The notes under the pieces were generated by a model that saw nothing but the letters and a program-made list of their open reading frames with translations, searched no databases and had not been told where the DNA came from. Both the position numbers and the translations under genes were made by a program. 63,132 nt of DNA, taken from NCBI GenBank assembly GCA_002722995.1, contig PBNF01000005.1:1-63132 (forward strand), given 5' to 3'. Position 1 is the stretch's first letter. Every line of letters starts with the position of its first letter. Shown here piece by piece: positions 18,582 through 27,859 of the stretch. Source of the DNA: Legionellales bacterium. GTDB taxonomy: Bacteria > Pseudomonadota > Gammaproteobacteria > Comchoanobacterales > Comchoanobacteraceae.

Positions 18582-18965
18582 TTAGGACAACTGACGTCCA
18601 TGGGTATAATACCAGCGATCAATATGATACTTGAAATAACTCCGTTCATGTAGAGTGTACTCTTTATCATTTAATTGGTAGTGTGCAATAAATTCAACCC
18701 AACCTTCTACAGCATTTTTCTGTCGAGTTTTAATGACTTCAAGACCTAACCATTCAATAGATTCTAGTGATTTAGATCGTTTAAATTGTTTTAGAGCTTT
18801 TCCCATAGATGTGGATTTAATATAAGACCAATCTTTTAAGACAAATGCGGTATAGCGCGATCGCATTAAAGCTTCTGGGGTGCTGGGCATCTGAATTCTT
18901 GAACAATAGATTTGACAGCATTCCTCAAAAACATGACCAGAATGACAAGGGCAGGATTGATTCAA
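18582..18965 (-). CDS. YchJ family (UPF0225) protein with N-terminal SEC-C motif
   Basis: A 127-aa protein with an N-terminal zinc-binding SEC-C motif (CPCHSGHVFEECC), then SRYTAFVLKDWSYI and a C-terminal NTF2-like part ending RWYYTHGRQLS. E. coli YchJ (about 152 aa) has a second C-terminal SEC-C motif, which is missing here, as in many relatives. Its molecular role is not established. It converges with mnmA and follows a membrane-protein gene on the same strand after 18 bp. Confidence 0.85.
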   Translation of the reverse strand: MNQSCPCHSGHVFEECCQIYCSRIQMPSTPEALMRSRYTAFVLKDWSYIKSTSMGKALKQFKRSKSLESIEWLGLEVIKTRQKNAVEGWVEFIAHYQLNDKEYTLHERSYFKYHIDRWYYTHGRQLS

Positions 18966-18983
18966 AACAAAAGATCCTTATGA

Positions 18984-19838
18984 TCACTGTTCAAAATAAG
19001 CATTCAGCTTTTGAAACATTTTTTTAAAAGAAAATTGCATGTGAGATAAATGATGATTGAAACGAGGCAACGGGGGCAAGGATTTTTTGAGCAAAAGTTG
19101 ATGAATGATCAACAATAATGCCCCCATAACATATGGAATGAAAATATAAACAGACTGAAAGATCAAACCATATATTTTTAAATTTTCAGGAAGCAATGCA
19201 TTAAGGAAAGGATCGAGCAAACAGGATAGCAAATAAACAATACAAATAATTGGAACTAAGAGTGATGAAAAATAAAAAAAGTGCCCCCAAATGATTTTAA
19301 AAGTATAGCATATAGACTTAATTAATGACCTTTCAAGCAATATCGTCAATGGTGTCAAAATGAAACACGCTGGGAATAAGAATAAAAGCATCATCGAAAG
19401 CATGATGATCATCATCGCTGGGTTAGCAGTAATCAATAATGTTTGTATTATTGAAAATAAAGACATCAATAAAACATTAACAATTAAAACTGGAATTAAT
19501 TTTTTCAACCAAAGAAAGCAAAAACTAAATCCACTTAAACGCGCGGTATGATCACACACATATTTAATTTTGAGCAACAAATAGGAACAGTAATACGGGA
19601 TCAATGAAGCTTCTAAAAAATACAAATAGCTTCGATAATCTTCAAGATTTTTAATCACACCCTGATGAAAGGACGGCACGGCAAGCAACACAGGAGCCAT
19701 AGCCGCCAATATGAAAAATAGAGTTGAGCCAAACCATAAATGTCTAACAACAACAAGGTATAGCCCAATTGATCTTAATATTAAACGTGTTCGTGAAATG
19801 AATGATTCATGAAAATGGTATCTAATCATCGAAGACAT
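18984..19838 (-). CDS. Polytopic membrane protein of unknown function
   Basis: I do not recognise this 284-aa protein. It has about six hydrophobic segments: WFGSTLFFILAAMAPVLLAV, a stretch around PYYCSYLLLKI, LIPVLIVNVLLMSLF, a strongly hydrophobic MMIIMLSMMLLFLFPACF, YFSSLLVPIICIVYLL and YIFIPYVMGALLLI. The ends are basic, and the last 30 residues are rich in His, Phe and Lys. The next gene upstream is another membrane protein of similar size, so the pair may work together. No catalytic motif is visible. Confidence 0.75.
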   Translation of the reverse strand: MSSMIRYHFHESFISRTRLILRSIGLYLVVVRHLWFGSTLFFILAAMAPVLLAVPSFHQGVIKNLEDYRSYLYFLEASLIPYYCSYLLLKIKYVCDHTARLSGFSFCFLWLKKLIPVLIVNVLLMSLFSIIQTLLITANPAMMIIMLSMMLLFLFPACFILTPLTILLERSLIKSICYTFKIIWGHFFYFSSLLVPIICIVYLLSCLLDPFLNALLPENLKIYGLIFQSVYIFIPYVMGALLLIIHQLLLKKSLPPLPRFNHHLSHMQFSFKKMFQKLNAYFEQ

Positions 19839-19869
19839 ATTATGAGCACCTCATGCTGAATCAATAAAA

Positions 19870-20670
19870 TTAGGAGGGGCTTGAAGTTTTCGTAGGCGAA
19901 GTATGATGCTCGGATTTAAGTTCAGCATATGAAAGCCAAATCAAGATTGCAATCCAAACTATGGTGAATCCAGATAAGAGGTATGAAATCAAGATGAGTA
20001 TACTTTCTAAACCTGAAAAAACTGACCATGATAACATTTTAAAACCCAACCCAACTAAAAAGAGATACCCCACCAATGGAAACACGAAAACTTGAGCGCA
20101 AGCAAGTACATGCCTTTTTATGCATTGAGTGGATGCCTTAAATAGTGCATAAGTTGATAAGTCAGGTTGGGATATTAAGATAGGCATTGTATATAGTGAT
20201 ATTAAAGCAAAGTAAAGCGCAGGCAAGACCAAAAAACTACTGATAGAAAAAAAGATGGACATGAGCGCTGCAAGTGAGAGCACTCTCAGACCATATCCTT
20301 TAATAGCTGAAAATGTTGCTTGCAATAGATTGTCTGTTTTAGAGAGAACATGAAAAACAGCGTTCACAATCAAAAATACCGCACAATATAAAACAAAGAA
20401 ATAAACAGCACCGTGCCATATTAACTGAAACAGGCCTATCGAATCACTTTGATTTAGGAAGGTAGAACAGATACTCAATAAAATAAAATTTAAGATCAGG
20501 CTCAATACAACTAAAGCAAGACAAGGCATACGGTACTCGCTTAGACAATTGAGAGATCGATAGAGCGCTCTGAGATTGAATGACTTTTCACTGCGAGGGG
20601 TTACTTCGAAAAAGAACGGCTTGGAATCCCAACGCGAAGACAATTTTTTAATATCCATTTCAATTGCCAT
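19870..20670 (-). CDS. Polytopic membrane protein of unknown function
   Basis: An unrecognised 266-aa membrane protein with about five to six helices (LALVVLSLILNFILLSI, AVYFFVLYCAVFLIVNAVF, ISSFLVLPALYFALISL and VFVFPLVGYLFLVGLGF are clear). A hydrophilic N-terminus (MAIEMDIKKLSSRWDSKPFF) and a Ser/Thr/Pro-rich tail flank the helices. ATG 20670 is preceded by GGAG 8 nt upstream; an ATG at 20697 in the same frame lacks this. The pattern of amphipathic linkers resembles YciC/DUF-type membrane proteins in general, but I can name no family. It diverges from mfd. Confidence 0.75.
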   Translation of the reverse strand: MAIEMDIKKLSSRWDSKPFFFEVTPRSEKSFNLRALYRSLNCLSEYRMPCLALVVLSLILNFILLSICSTFLNQSDSIGLFQLIWHGAVYFFVLYCAVFLIVNAVFHVLSKTDNLLQATFSAIKGYGLRVLSLAALMSIFFSISSFLVLPALYFALISLYTMPILISQPDLSTYALFKASTQCIKRHVLACAQVFVFPLVGYLFLVGLGFKMLSWSVFSGLESILILISYLLSGFTIVWIAILIWLSYAELKSEHHTSPTKTSSPS

Positions 20671-20821
20671 AACTACTCCATTGACTGAAAAATTCAATTA
20701 TGATTTTATATCTTAATCTGATTTATAAGATCAATCAATCCTTTTAGATCAAATACAGGGTCTATTCAAATCAGCTCAACAACATGATATTATTAGATAC
20801 TTATAATTCACTGAGCTTCTT

Positions 20822-23800
20822 ATGTCCTCAGATTTAACTGCAACTCAGATGTTTTTCGAGATTCAACAATACGTACTGAATCATACCACCCCAATTATGC
20901 TGGTTACAACATCTGAAAAATCCGCAAAACAACTCTACCACGAAATTTTAAGACAGTTACCAAAGCTTACTGCCATCTATTTCCCTGCTTGGGATACACT
21001 TCCATATGACAGACTCACCCCTTCACCTGTTGTGATTGGTCAACGTCTCAAAGCGTTGTACCAAACTTTAACTCAGCCCATTCATTGCGTAATCACAACT
21101 TATGAAGCTTTGATCGAGCGTTGCCCCCCTGCCGACTTTATTATGCAAAACACGTTAATTCTTAAAACACATGACCTCATCCCACTCACAACTTTTTCGA
21201 GGCAACTTGGTGCCTTAGGGTATCAGTCAACAGATATTGTAACCCAACCAGGCGAATTCGCTCAGCGAGGCGCTTTAATTGATGTTTACCCATTAGGTGC
21301 CTCAACAGCTTATCGAATTGACTGGTTTGATGATGAAATCGACTCTATTCGCAGGTTTAACACTGAGACACAACTGAGCACTCAAAAAATAGATCAGATT
21401 CACCATTTTCCAACACATGAGTATTTACTGAATTCCTTGACAATTCAAAATGCTATTCAGGCAATAGGCCCGATTAGACAGTCGCGACAAAATCATTTCA
21501 TCAAACAACTTCAATCAGAACAGCACGATCAATTACATTATTTCTTAGATTTGTTTCATTCAAAAATGGATTATCTCACAGATTATTTGCCTGATGACAT
21601 GATGCTACTACATCAAGCGGCTCACCCAGAGTCAATCATCCAATCGATCGATGAGCGCAACCAGATGGCCTATCAGGCACAGCAGCATACTCAATACCTT
21701 TTAGCCCCTGAACGAATTTGGGCCCCTCATCTTATACAACAATTGAAGACTATCTACGCTCCAAAACTACGCTGCAGGCCATTATCTTTTGAGCTCCATA
21801 CAGCCCCCGCTCAATCAAACTTCACACAGATTAAAGAAGCCCTTAACTTAAAGCGACGCTGCGTCCTAACAGCTCATCATCATATAGGTTTAGAACCTCT
21901 TTCAAATCAAATGAAATCTTCGAACATTACTTATCAAATTGTTCAAACCTTTCAAGACATTAAAAATCCTGGAGTCTATTTAGCCGAATCAGCATTGCTC
22001 GACACAATTGATTGCCCTGATCTTAACTTAAGCCTCATTCCAGAATCTTGTTTAAACACGAGACCGGCTCATAGCACCCGATCGCACATCCCCAAAACAC
22101 ATGCTGATTTTCAGTCAGAACATACTATTTTTGACTTTAATTCAATTAAAAAAGGAGATCATATTGTACATGAACAGTATGGAATCGGTCGTTTTTTAGG
22201 CATTCAATCTTTATCAATCAGATCACAACAATCTGATTTTTTGACATTAGAATATGCTGATTCAGATCAAATTCATTTACCTATTCAAGATTTGCCCCAA
22301 CTGTCTCGATATATTGGATCCACACAAACCTTAAAGCTTTCTTCACTGAATTCAAAACAATGGCAAAAAACAAAGCAACGTGCACAAAAGCAAATTGAAT
22401 CACTCACGGGCCCACTACTTGAAATGTACGCAAAACGAAACGCTTCGAAAGGGATTGAGCTACATGTTGATGAAATATTGCTCAACCGTTTTAATGAACA
22501 ATTACCTTTTCAGCTCACTCAAGATCAAGTGAAAACGATTCAAGATATTCAATCTGATTTGTCATCAAGTTTTAATATGGATCGATTAGTGTGCGCTGAT
22601 GTTGGCTTTGGTAAAACAGAAGTGGCAATGCAGGCAGCATTTATTTGTGGCCTTTCAGGTTATCAAATATTACTATTGGCACCAACGACTGTTTTAGCAG
22701 CCCAACATTATCATACTTTAAAATCAAGATTTGAAGGCTGGCCTTTCAATATACAGCAACTCAGCCGTCATACTTCACTCAAACAACAATCAACCCTGGC
22801 ATCAGAATTAGAGAGAGGGACTATTGATATCTTCATTACAACGCACGCAGGCTTGAATCCTAAATATCATTTCAAAAAATTAGGACTACTGATTGTAGAT
22901 GAAGAACACAAGTTTGGTGTTAAACATAAAGAGCTTTTGCAGCGTTATCGAGCTTATACTAATATTTTATCACTCACGGCAACCCCCATTCCAAGAACAT
23001 TAAATCTAGCATTATCTCAATATCGATCTCTCTCAGTCATGAGCACCCCACCGCAAGCACGACTGGCCGTTAAAACTATTGTATGTGACAATACGGATCC
23101 TTGTATTCACAACGCCATTTTAAGAGAGGTCCATCGTGGTGGACAAATTTATTATTGCGTCAATGATATTGATCGCTTACCCCAGATCAAGCAGCAACTT
23201 CAGAAACGTTATCCCGAAATTCAAATAGACATTGCTCATGGTCAAATGCCAGCTCAACATATTCAATCTGTTATGCATTCATTTTATACAGAACAAACGC
23301 AATTATTACTCTGCACAACATTAATTGAATCAGGCCTTGATGTCCCCAATGCTAACACTCTGATCATTGAACGCGCTGACTTGATGGGCATGGCGCAACT
23401 CCATCAATTACGGGGCCGTGTAGGTCGTTCAAACATACAAGCCTTTGCTTATTTAGGTACGCCTAAAGATTATACTCTATCCAAAGCAGCACACATCAGG
23501 CTTGATACCTTAGTCACGCATCAATCATTAGGATCTGGCTTCAGGGTCTCTATTGAGGATTTAGAGCTCAGGGGCGCAGGTGAGCTCTTTGGAGCCAAAC
23601 AAAGTGGAGCCATCCAACAAGTGGGTTTAGCGACCTATATTAAATTATTAAATCAAAATTTAGCTGAACATCAAACTGACCCTGTTGCTGCTCAAATACC
23701 GATTCACTCAGATTGTGCTTGCCATATTCCTTTAGAATATATCCAAGATGAAAATTTACGCATGGAGGTTTACTGTAGGCTCACAACAGCACCTGATCTT

Positions 23801-24169
23801 AAAGCATTAGAAGATATAAAATCTGATCTATCCGATCGATTTGGACCTATCCCGGAATCTCTCAATCATCTCATTGATTTAATTGAATTTAAATATTACA
23901 GCAGAAGCACCTATATTCAATCTATACACTTATCCGAACAGTCTTATGCCATCACACTTCAAGCACAAGGACACTTGCTGGCACGTCTCAATCGAATGCT
24001 TAAACACCTTGAGCAGCTGATTGAAATGAAGCCCCCTCGTACATTGTGTATTCAGCGCAAAGATCCGATTGCATCACGCGCAGCATGTATTGAAGTATTA
24101 AAAAAAATCGAAACAATTTCTCTTCACCCTACTCCCTCAACACAGGACTCAGCAAAGGAAATATTCTAA
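20822..24169 (+). CDS. mfd: Transcription-repair coupling factor Mfd
   Basis: Mfd removes RNA polymerase stalled at DNA damage and recruits UvrA. The 1115-aa protein has the UvrB-like N-terminal module (FPAWDTLPYDRLTPS) and the RNA polymerase interaction domain starting GDHIVHEQYGIGRFLG. The helicase motifs are DVGFGKTEVAMQ (Walker A), LLIVDEEHKFG (DEEH box), SLTATPIPRTL and QLHQLRGRVGRS, followed by the C-terminal TRCF domain. A -10-like TATAAT at 20802-20807 precedes the ATG. Its presence beside a photolyase-rich genome region suggests a cell exposed to DNA damage. Confidence 0.97.
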   Translation: MSSDLTATQMFFEIQQYVLNHTTPIMLVTTSEKSAKQLYHEILRQLPKLTAIYFPAWDTLPYDRLTPSPVVIGQRLKALYQTLTQPIHCVITTYEALIERCPPADFIMQNTLILKTHDLIPLTTFSRQLGALGYQSTDIVTQPGEFAQRGALIDVYPLGASTAYRIDWFDDEIDSIRRFNTETQLSTQKIDQIHHFPTHEYLLNSLTIQNAIQAIGPIRQSRQNHFIKQLQSEQHDQLHYFLDLFHSKMDYLTDYLPDDMMLLHQAAHPESIIQSIDERNQMAYQAQQHTQYLLAPERIWAPHLIQQLKTIYAPKLRCRPLSFELHTAPAQSNFTQIKEALNLKRRCVLTAHHHIGLEPLSNQMKSSNITYQIVQTFQDIKNPGVYLAESALLDTIDCPDLNLSLIPESCLNTRPAHSTRSHIPKTHADFQSEHTIFDFNSIKKGDHIVHEQYGIGRFLGIQSLSIRSQQSDFLTLEYADSDQIHLPIQDLPQLSRYIGSTQTLKLSSLNSKQWQKTKQRAQKQIESLTGPLLEMYAKRNASKGIELHVDEILLNRFNEQLPFQLTQDQVKTIQDIQSDLSSSFNMDRLVCADVGFGKTEVAMQAAFICGLSGYQILLLAPTTVLAAQHYHTLKSRFEGWPFNIQQLSRHTSLKQQSTLASELERGTIDIFITTHAGLNPKYHFKKLGLLIVDEEHKFGVKHKELLQRYRAYTNILSLTATPIPRTLNLALSQYRSLSVMSTPPQARLAVKTIVCDNTDPCIHNAILREVHRGGQIYYCVNDIDRLPQIKQQLQKRYPEIQIDIAHGQMPAQHIQSVMHSFYTEQTQLLLCTTLIESGLDVPNANTLIIERADLMGMAQLHQLRGRVGRSNIQAFAYLGTPKDYTLSKAAHIRLDTLVTHQSLGSGFRVSIEDLELRGAGELFGAKQSGAIQQVGLATYIKLLNQNLAEHQTDPVAAQIPIHSDCACHIPLEYIQDENLRMEVYCRLTTAPDLKALEDIKSDLSDRFGPIPESLNHLIDLIEFKYYSRSTYIQSIHLSEQSYAITLQAQGHLLARLNRMLKHLEQLIEMKPPRTLCIQRKDPIASRAACIEVLKKIETISLHPTPSTQDSAKEIF

Positions 24170-24198
24170 ATTTTTGTCTACTGATGACCCTCGCCATG

Positions 24199-24242
24199 TT
24201 GTCCGACAATGCTTGTCACTATACTTCTAATCATGCTATAAT
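24199..24242 (+). promoter_or_regulatory. Sigma-70 promoter and possible operator for the ZIP gene
   Basis: TTGTCA (24213-24218), an 18-bp spacer and a perfect TATAAT (24237-24242) lie 28 bp before the transporter ATG. Directly upstream of the -35 is the near-palindrome TTGTCCGACAA (24199-24209), whose half TTGTC recurs in the -35. A metal-responsive regulator could bind here; the sequence does not match the Zur or Fur consensus known to me. Confidence 0.55.
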
Positions 24243-24270
24243 ATTGCGTTTTATTTAAGAAGACCTCTAA

Positions 24271-25029
24271 ATGCTTTGGGACATATTTTGGGTTAAGATA
24301 GTGGCTACTCTGTTTATTTTTGCAATCACTTGCCTGTCAGGTTTTTACCCGTTATTCAAAGTCTCTCGAGCCAAAGGCCATCACTCGCTGATCTGGGCCG
24401 AATCGTTGGCCGCAGGCGTCTTTTTGGGCGCAGGATTACTTCATATGCTGCATAATGCAAGCCTCACTTTTCGTCAAGCACATATTGAATATCCAATGGG
24501 ACTATTATTAGCGGGTGCTTCTTTTTTATTACTTCTTTTACTTGAGCATATTGGTCGATCTATCTATGAAGAACAAGGTTTTGGGAATGGTTTTGCTTTC
24601 TTAGCGGTGTGCATGTTATCAATCCATAGTTATTTAACAGGTGTTGCACTTGGACTCACACACTCTATTTCAATGACTGTCATTATTTTCATTGCAGTTG
24701 TCACCCACAAATGGGCTGAAAGCTTTTCACTGGCGCTACAATTATCACGTAGCTATTTTCTGCACATTACACAAATCATTTTGTTTGTAATCTTTGCCCT
24801 GATGCTCCCAGTGGGTGTTTTTTCTTCGGTCCTTTTAACGCAATATTTAATCCTTCCTCCTCTTTTTTCCGCAGCGGCAAATGCACTGGCCGCAGGCACT
24901 TTCTTATATTTGGGAACATTACATGGTTTAGAGCGTGCTGTACTGATTAAACAATGCTGTCACTTAAGAGCATTTTTATTTGTTATTTTTGGTTTCACTT
25001 TAATGGCTATGGTTGCCATTTGGGTTTAA
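24271..25029 (+). CDS. ZIP family divalent metal transporter
   Basis: A 252-aa, roughly eight-helix protein of the ZIP family, which moves Zn2+, Fe2+ or related ions into the cytoplasm. The two metal-site helices are clear: HSYLTGVALGL (helix IV, His-Ser and Gly) and THKWAESFSLAL (helix V, HKxxE). A short cytoplasmic loop (EQGFGNG) replaces the long His-rich loop of eukaryotic members. It stands alone with its own promoter, between mfd and the addB gene. Substrate choice cannot be read from the sequence. Confidence 0.85.
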   Translation: MLWDIFWVKIVATLFIFAITCLSGFYPLFKVSRAKGHHSLIWAESLAAGVFLGAGLLHMLHNASLTFRQAHIEYPMGLLLAGASFLLLLLLEHIGRSIYEEQGFGNGFAFLAVCMLSIHSYLTGVALGLTHSISMTVIIFIAVVTHKWAESFSLALQLSRSYFLHITQIILFVIFALMLPVGVFSSVLLTQYLILPPLFSAAANALAAGTFLYLGTLHGLERAVLIKQCCHLRAFLFVIFGFTLMAMVAIWV

Positions 25030-25046
25030 CCAGCCCTCCTCAAAAG

Positions 25047-25069
25047 TTATTCACAAACCCTGTGGATAA
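25047..25069. promoter_or_regulatory. Facing pair of DnaA-box-like 9-mers
   Basis: TTATTCACA (25047-25055) and TGTGGATAA (25061-25069, the reverse complement of the consensus TTATCCACA) face each other with a 5-bp gap. The 277-bp intergenic region continues with AT-rich DNA (about 25130-25190). Both match TTATNCACA. A single similar 9-mer also occurs before secB, so isolated matches arise by chance; the close inverted pair is less expected. Confidence 0.4.
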
Positions 25070-25306
25070 ACCTGTGAGCAAAGCCCTTTCAACCTTCAAA
25101 AAGATCTAAAATCAAACGATTCTCATCAGGTTGTATCTTTTTTTATCAGAAAAAATAAGTTGATAAAAATCAATAACTTAACAGGAAAGCCTTGTTTTTT
25201 CGGGACTTTTGGAAGAAAAATTAAATGTCAAGCATCATTTATAATGAAATGTTAATAAATCAGAATGAAAACACCTACTTTAAATCACCTTAAAAGATGA
25301 AAAAAA

Positions 25307-27859
25307 ATGATAATCATGTCAGAATATTTTTTTCAACCGAGCATTCAATTGGAATATCATACGCTACATTCATGGCTAGAAACCTACCCACATGATGGCT
25401 TAATTATAACAGACCATAGCTTTGGTCAATATCAATTACAACAACACCTCAAGAGCATACGCTACACAGGGCCCAGCCCGTTAATCTTAACCTACAATCA
25501 ATGGATTCACTTACTGTTCAAACGACACCCTTCTCGAAGCGGTCGCTTACTCTCTCATCTTGAAGCTTATTGGCTATTTTCAAGCACTCTAAAGCATCAA
25601 TCTGATCATGCGGAACATGAACGTGCTTATCGGCAACTCTCTAGACACCAAGCACTGCCTTGGCAATCTATGTGGAAAATAGCTGAAACTGAGCTTGAGA
25701 AACACCTCACCGCATATCGATCCAAATTAACCCAATTGAATCAATACGACGCTCAAATGGCTTTTGAGTTTTTATTGCAGCACCCATCAGAATATACATG
25801 GCATTCTATTTTAATCGCCTGCACCCAACCACTCACACTTCCAGAAACAAAATGCATTAAAGCGCACACAATGCACCCTTGCAAACTAATGCAGACACGT
25901 CTAGATCAATCTGTCTCAACATACAGCCATAAAGATGTGATGCAAACAACATGGGGCTTATGCGAACATCTTCATGCACATCGACGCAATGCCCCCCAAG
26001 ATACACATGCTATTGTGTGCAATCAATATGAGATGATTGAAACCCTCCACCAAACCCTCTATGAAACAACAGATACTACTGATTTCAAATGCGTCATCGC
26101 CTTACCTCAAATATTACTTAAATACCCTATCATTCAAACAGCCATTGCATTATTAAAATCTTATCTGTCCAATGACATTGATCTTAATGAGTGGCTAAGC
26201 TTTTTTCAACAACATCATTTAACCGTATCAGCCCATCATAATGAACACATTAACCTTATTCATGCTTTGAAAAAAATTCATAAAAAACAATACGCATGGG
26301 ATGATTTCAATCCACCATCAACACCCTCTTTAGAGCCTATCTTTTCAAAACTGATGATCTGTAAAAACTTAATAAACACCTCAAAAACAAAACAATCTTT
26401 AGAAGAGTGGGGTCATATTTTCTCAAGGCTATTGTCTGAATTCAATTGGCCAGGCCCTTGGGAAAACCCCAAACTTACACAGGGTTTAATTCAAGCTTGG
26501 CAACGCTGCTGGAGCAGCTGGAAATCTTTGGATGCTTATCAACCCGATTGGACGGCCTCAGAAGCACTCTTTTGGCTAGAACATTCAACACAACAACACA
26601 GCTTTAAACCTAAAGAGGCATTTGAGCCCTCTAATATTTTCATCATTCATGCAAAAGAGCTTTCTACAGGTGATTATGATCATATTTGGGTCATGCAAGC
26701 TGATCAAACTGACTGGCCTTATCCGCGCCAACTTTTACCCTGTATTCCTCATGACGTTAAAAAACAACATGCCCTACCCTGCACAGATCATGAAACACAT
26801 GAACGTCATATCACGCACGCTCATCGGATGTTATTACATGCAGGTCAATTTATCCATATCTTTCATACTGAAGATATTGAACCGCTCTCACTCGAAAAAC
26901 AAGATCTTCAGCATGTATCAGCACCCCCTCATCAACCTGAACGATTACTTAAATCTAATCAATTTGAATACACCTTAGTCCCAGAGACCGCCTCTATTGA
27001 TCTTAAAAAAATCTCTTCAAATATTTTGAAAGATACCAGTCAATGTTATTTTAAAAGTATTTCAAAACATTACCTAAACCTTTCAAAGAACACTTATTGG
27101 TCAACTGGTTATTCCCATGCCTTTCGTGGCATGCTCATTCATGACACTTTAGCCCTGATATGGTCCGAGTTAAAACATCAAGCAGCCTTATTGGCGCTGA
27201 GCACTACCAGCTTAGACGAGCTCATTGAGCAAAGCTTTCGTCATGCTTTTAAAGCATTCAAATCTCAAAATAGTTGGCCATTGAATTCATTCCAAACAGA
27301 TATTGAAATCACGATCATTCAGCAACGCTTAAAAGATGCTCTGGAGTTAGATAAAAAACGTTCAAACTTTGAAGTCATTGGAATTGAACATCCTGTTCAA
27401 ATGATGCTAAAGGACCAATTGATTTCAATGCGTCTGGATCGATTAGACCAAACTGAATCAGGCGTTGTTATCGTTGATTATAAAACTGGAGTATCGACCC
27501 CTAATGAATGGTTTTCTAAACGCCCCGACAACCCCCAAATGCCTCTATATGCCTTAGCCTACCCTGAACTGGTTGGGCTCTTATATTTACAAATCAAACC
27601 CAATGGCGCGCAATATACTGGTTTATTGAAAAATCAATCCAATTGGAGCGGCCTTCTCAATTCAAAAGCATATCAATCTATCAACTCTTGGGAGGATATG
27701 TTAGAAGAATGGAAATCAAATCTAATACAACTGATTGAAGAAACTCAAGCCTTACCTCCTTTATTAAATCCAAAACATGGCGCTTTAACCTGCCGACAGT
27801 GTGAATTTAAAAGCTTATGTCGCATTCAAGAGAAGGAGATACCCCATGACGCTACCTGA
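25307..27859 (+). CDS. AddB-like PD-(D/E)XK nuclease of a double-strand-break repair complex
   Basis: This is the nuclease/scaffold partner of the AddA-like helicase encoded next. The 850-aa protein has a C-terminal nuclease domain with MRLDRLDQ and VIVDYKTG. Four Cys suit an AddB-type 4Fe-4S cluster: Cys580 (SQCYFKS) and Cys829/832/838 (CRQCEFKSLC). No helicase Walker A is visible, as in many gammaproteobacterial versions. The N-terminal part is divergent. Two ATGs, 25307 and 25316, are possible starts. The stop codon overlaps addA by 14 bp. RecBCD genes are not seen here, so this pair probably processes broken ends for RecA. Confidence 0.85.
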   Translation: MIIMSEYFFQPSIQLEYHTLHSWLETYPHDGLIITDHSFGQYQLQQHLKSIRYTGPSPLILTYNQWIHLLFKRHPSRSGRLLSHLEAYWLFSSTLKHQSDHAEHERAYRQLSRHQALPWQSMWKIAETELEKHLTAYRSKLTQLNQYDAQMAFEFLLQHPSEYTWHSILIACTQPLTLPETKCIKAHTMHPCKLMQTRLDQSVSTYSHKDVMQTTWGLCEHLHAHRRNAPQDTHAIVCNQYEMIETLHQTLYETTDTTDFKCVIALPQILLKYPIIQTAIALLKSYLSNDIDLNEWLSFFQQHHLTVSAHHNEHINLIHALKKIHKKQYAWDDFNPPSTPSLEPIFSKLMICKNLINTSKTKQSLEEWGHIFSRLLSEFNWPGPWENPKLTQGLIQAWQRCWSSWKSLDAYQPDWTASEALFWLEHSTQQHSFKPKEAFEPSNIFIIHAKELSTGDYDHIWVMQADQTDWPYPRQLLPCIPHDVKKQHALPCTDHETHERHITHAHRMLLHAGQFIHIFHTEDIEPLSLEKQDLQHVSAPPHQPERLLKSNQFEYTLVPETASIDLKKISSNILKDTSQCYFKSISKHYLNLSKNTYWSTGYSHAFRGMLIHDTLALIWSELKHQAALLALSTTSLDELIEQSFRHAFKAFKSQNSWPLNSFQTDIEITIIQQRLKDALELDKKRSNFEVIGIEHPVQMMLKDQLISMRLDRLDQTESGVVIVDYKTGVSTPNEWFSKRPDNPQMPLYALAYPELVGLLYLQIKPNGAQYTGLLKNQSNWSGLLNSKAYQSINSWEDMLEEWKSNLIQLIEETQALPPLLNPKHGALTCRQCEFKSLCRIQEKEIPHDAT

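Noticed and set aside
25030-25306. Chromosomal origin of replication
   Set aside because: Only two DnaA boxes are visible, there is no dnaA/dnaN/gidA neighbourhood and no evident strand switch of genes; kept only as a lesser regulatory finding.
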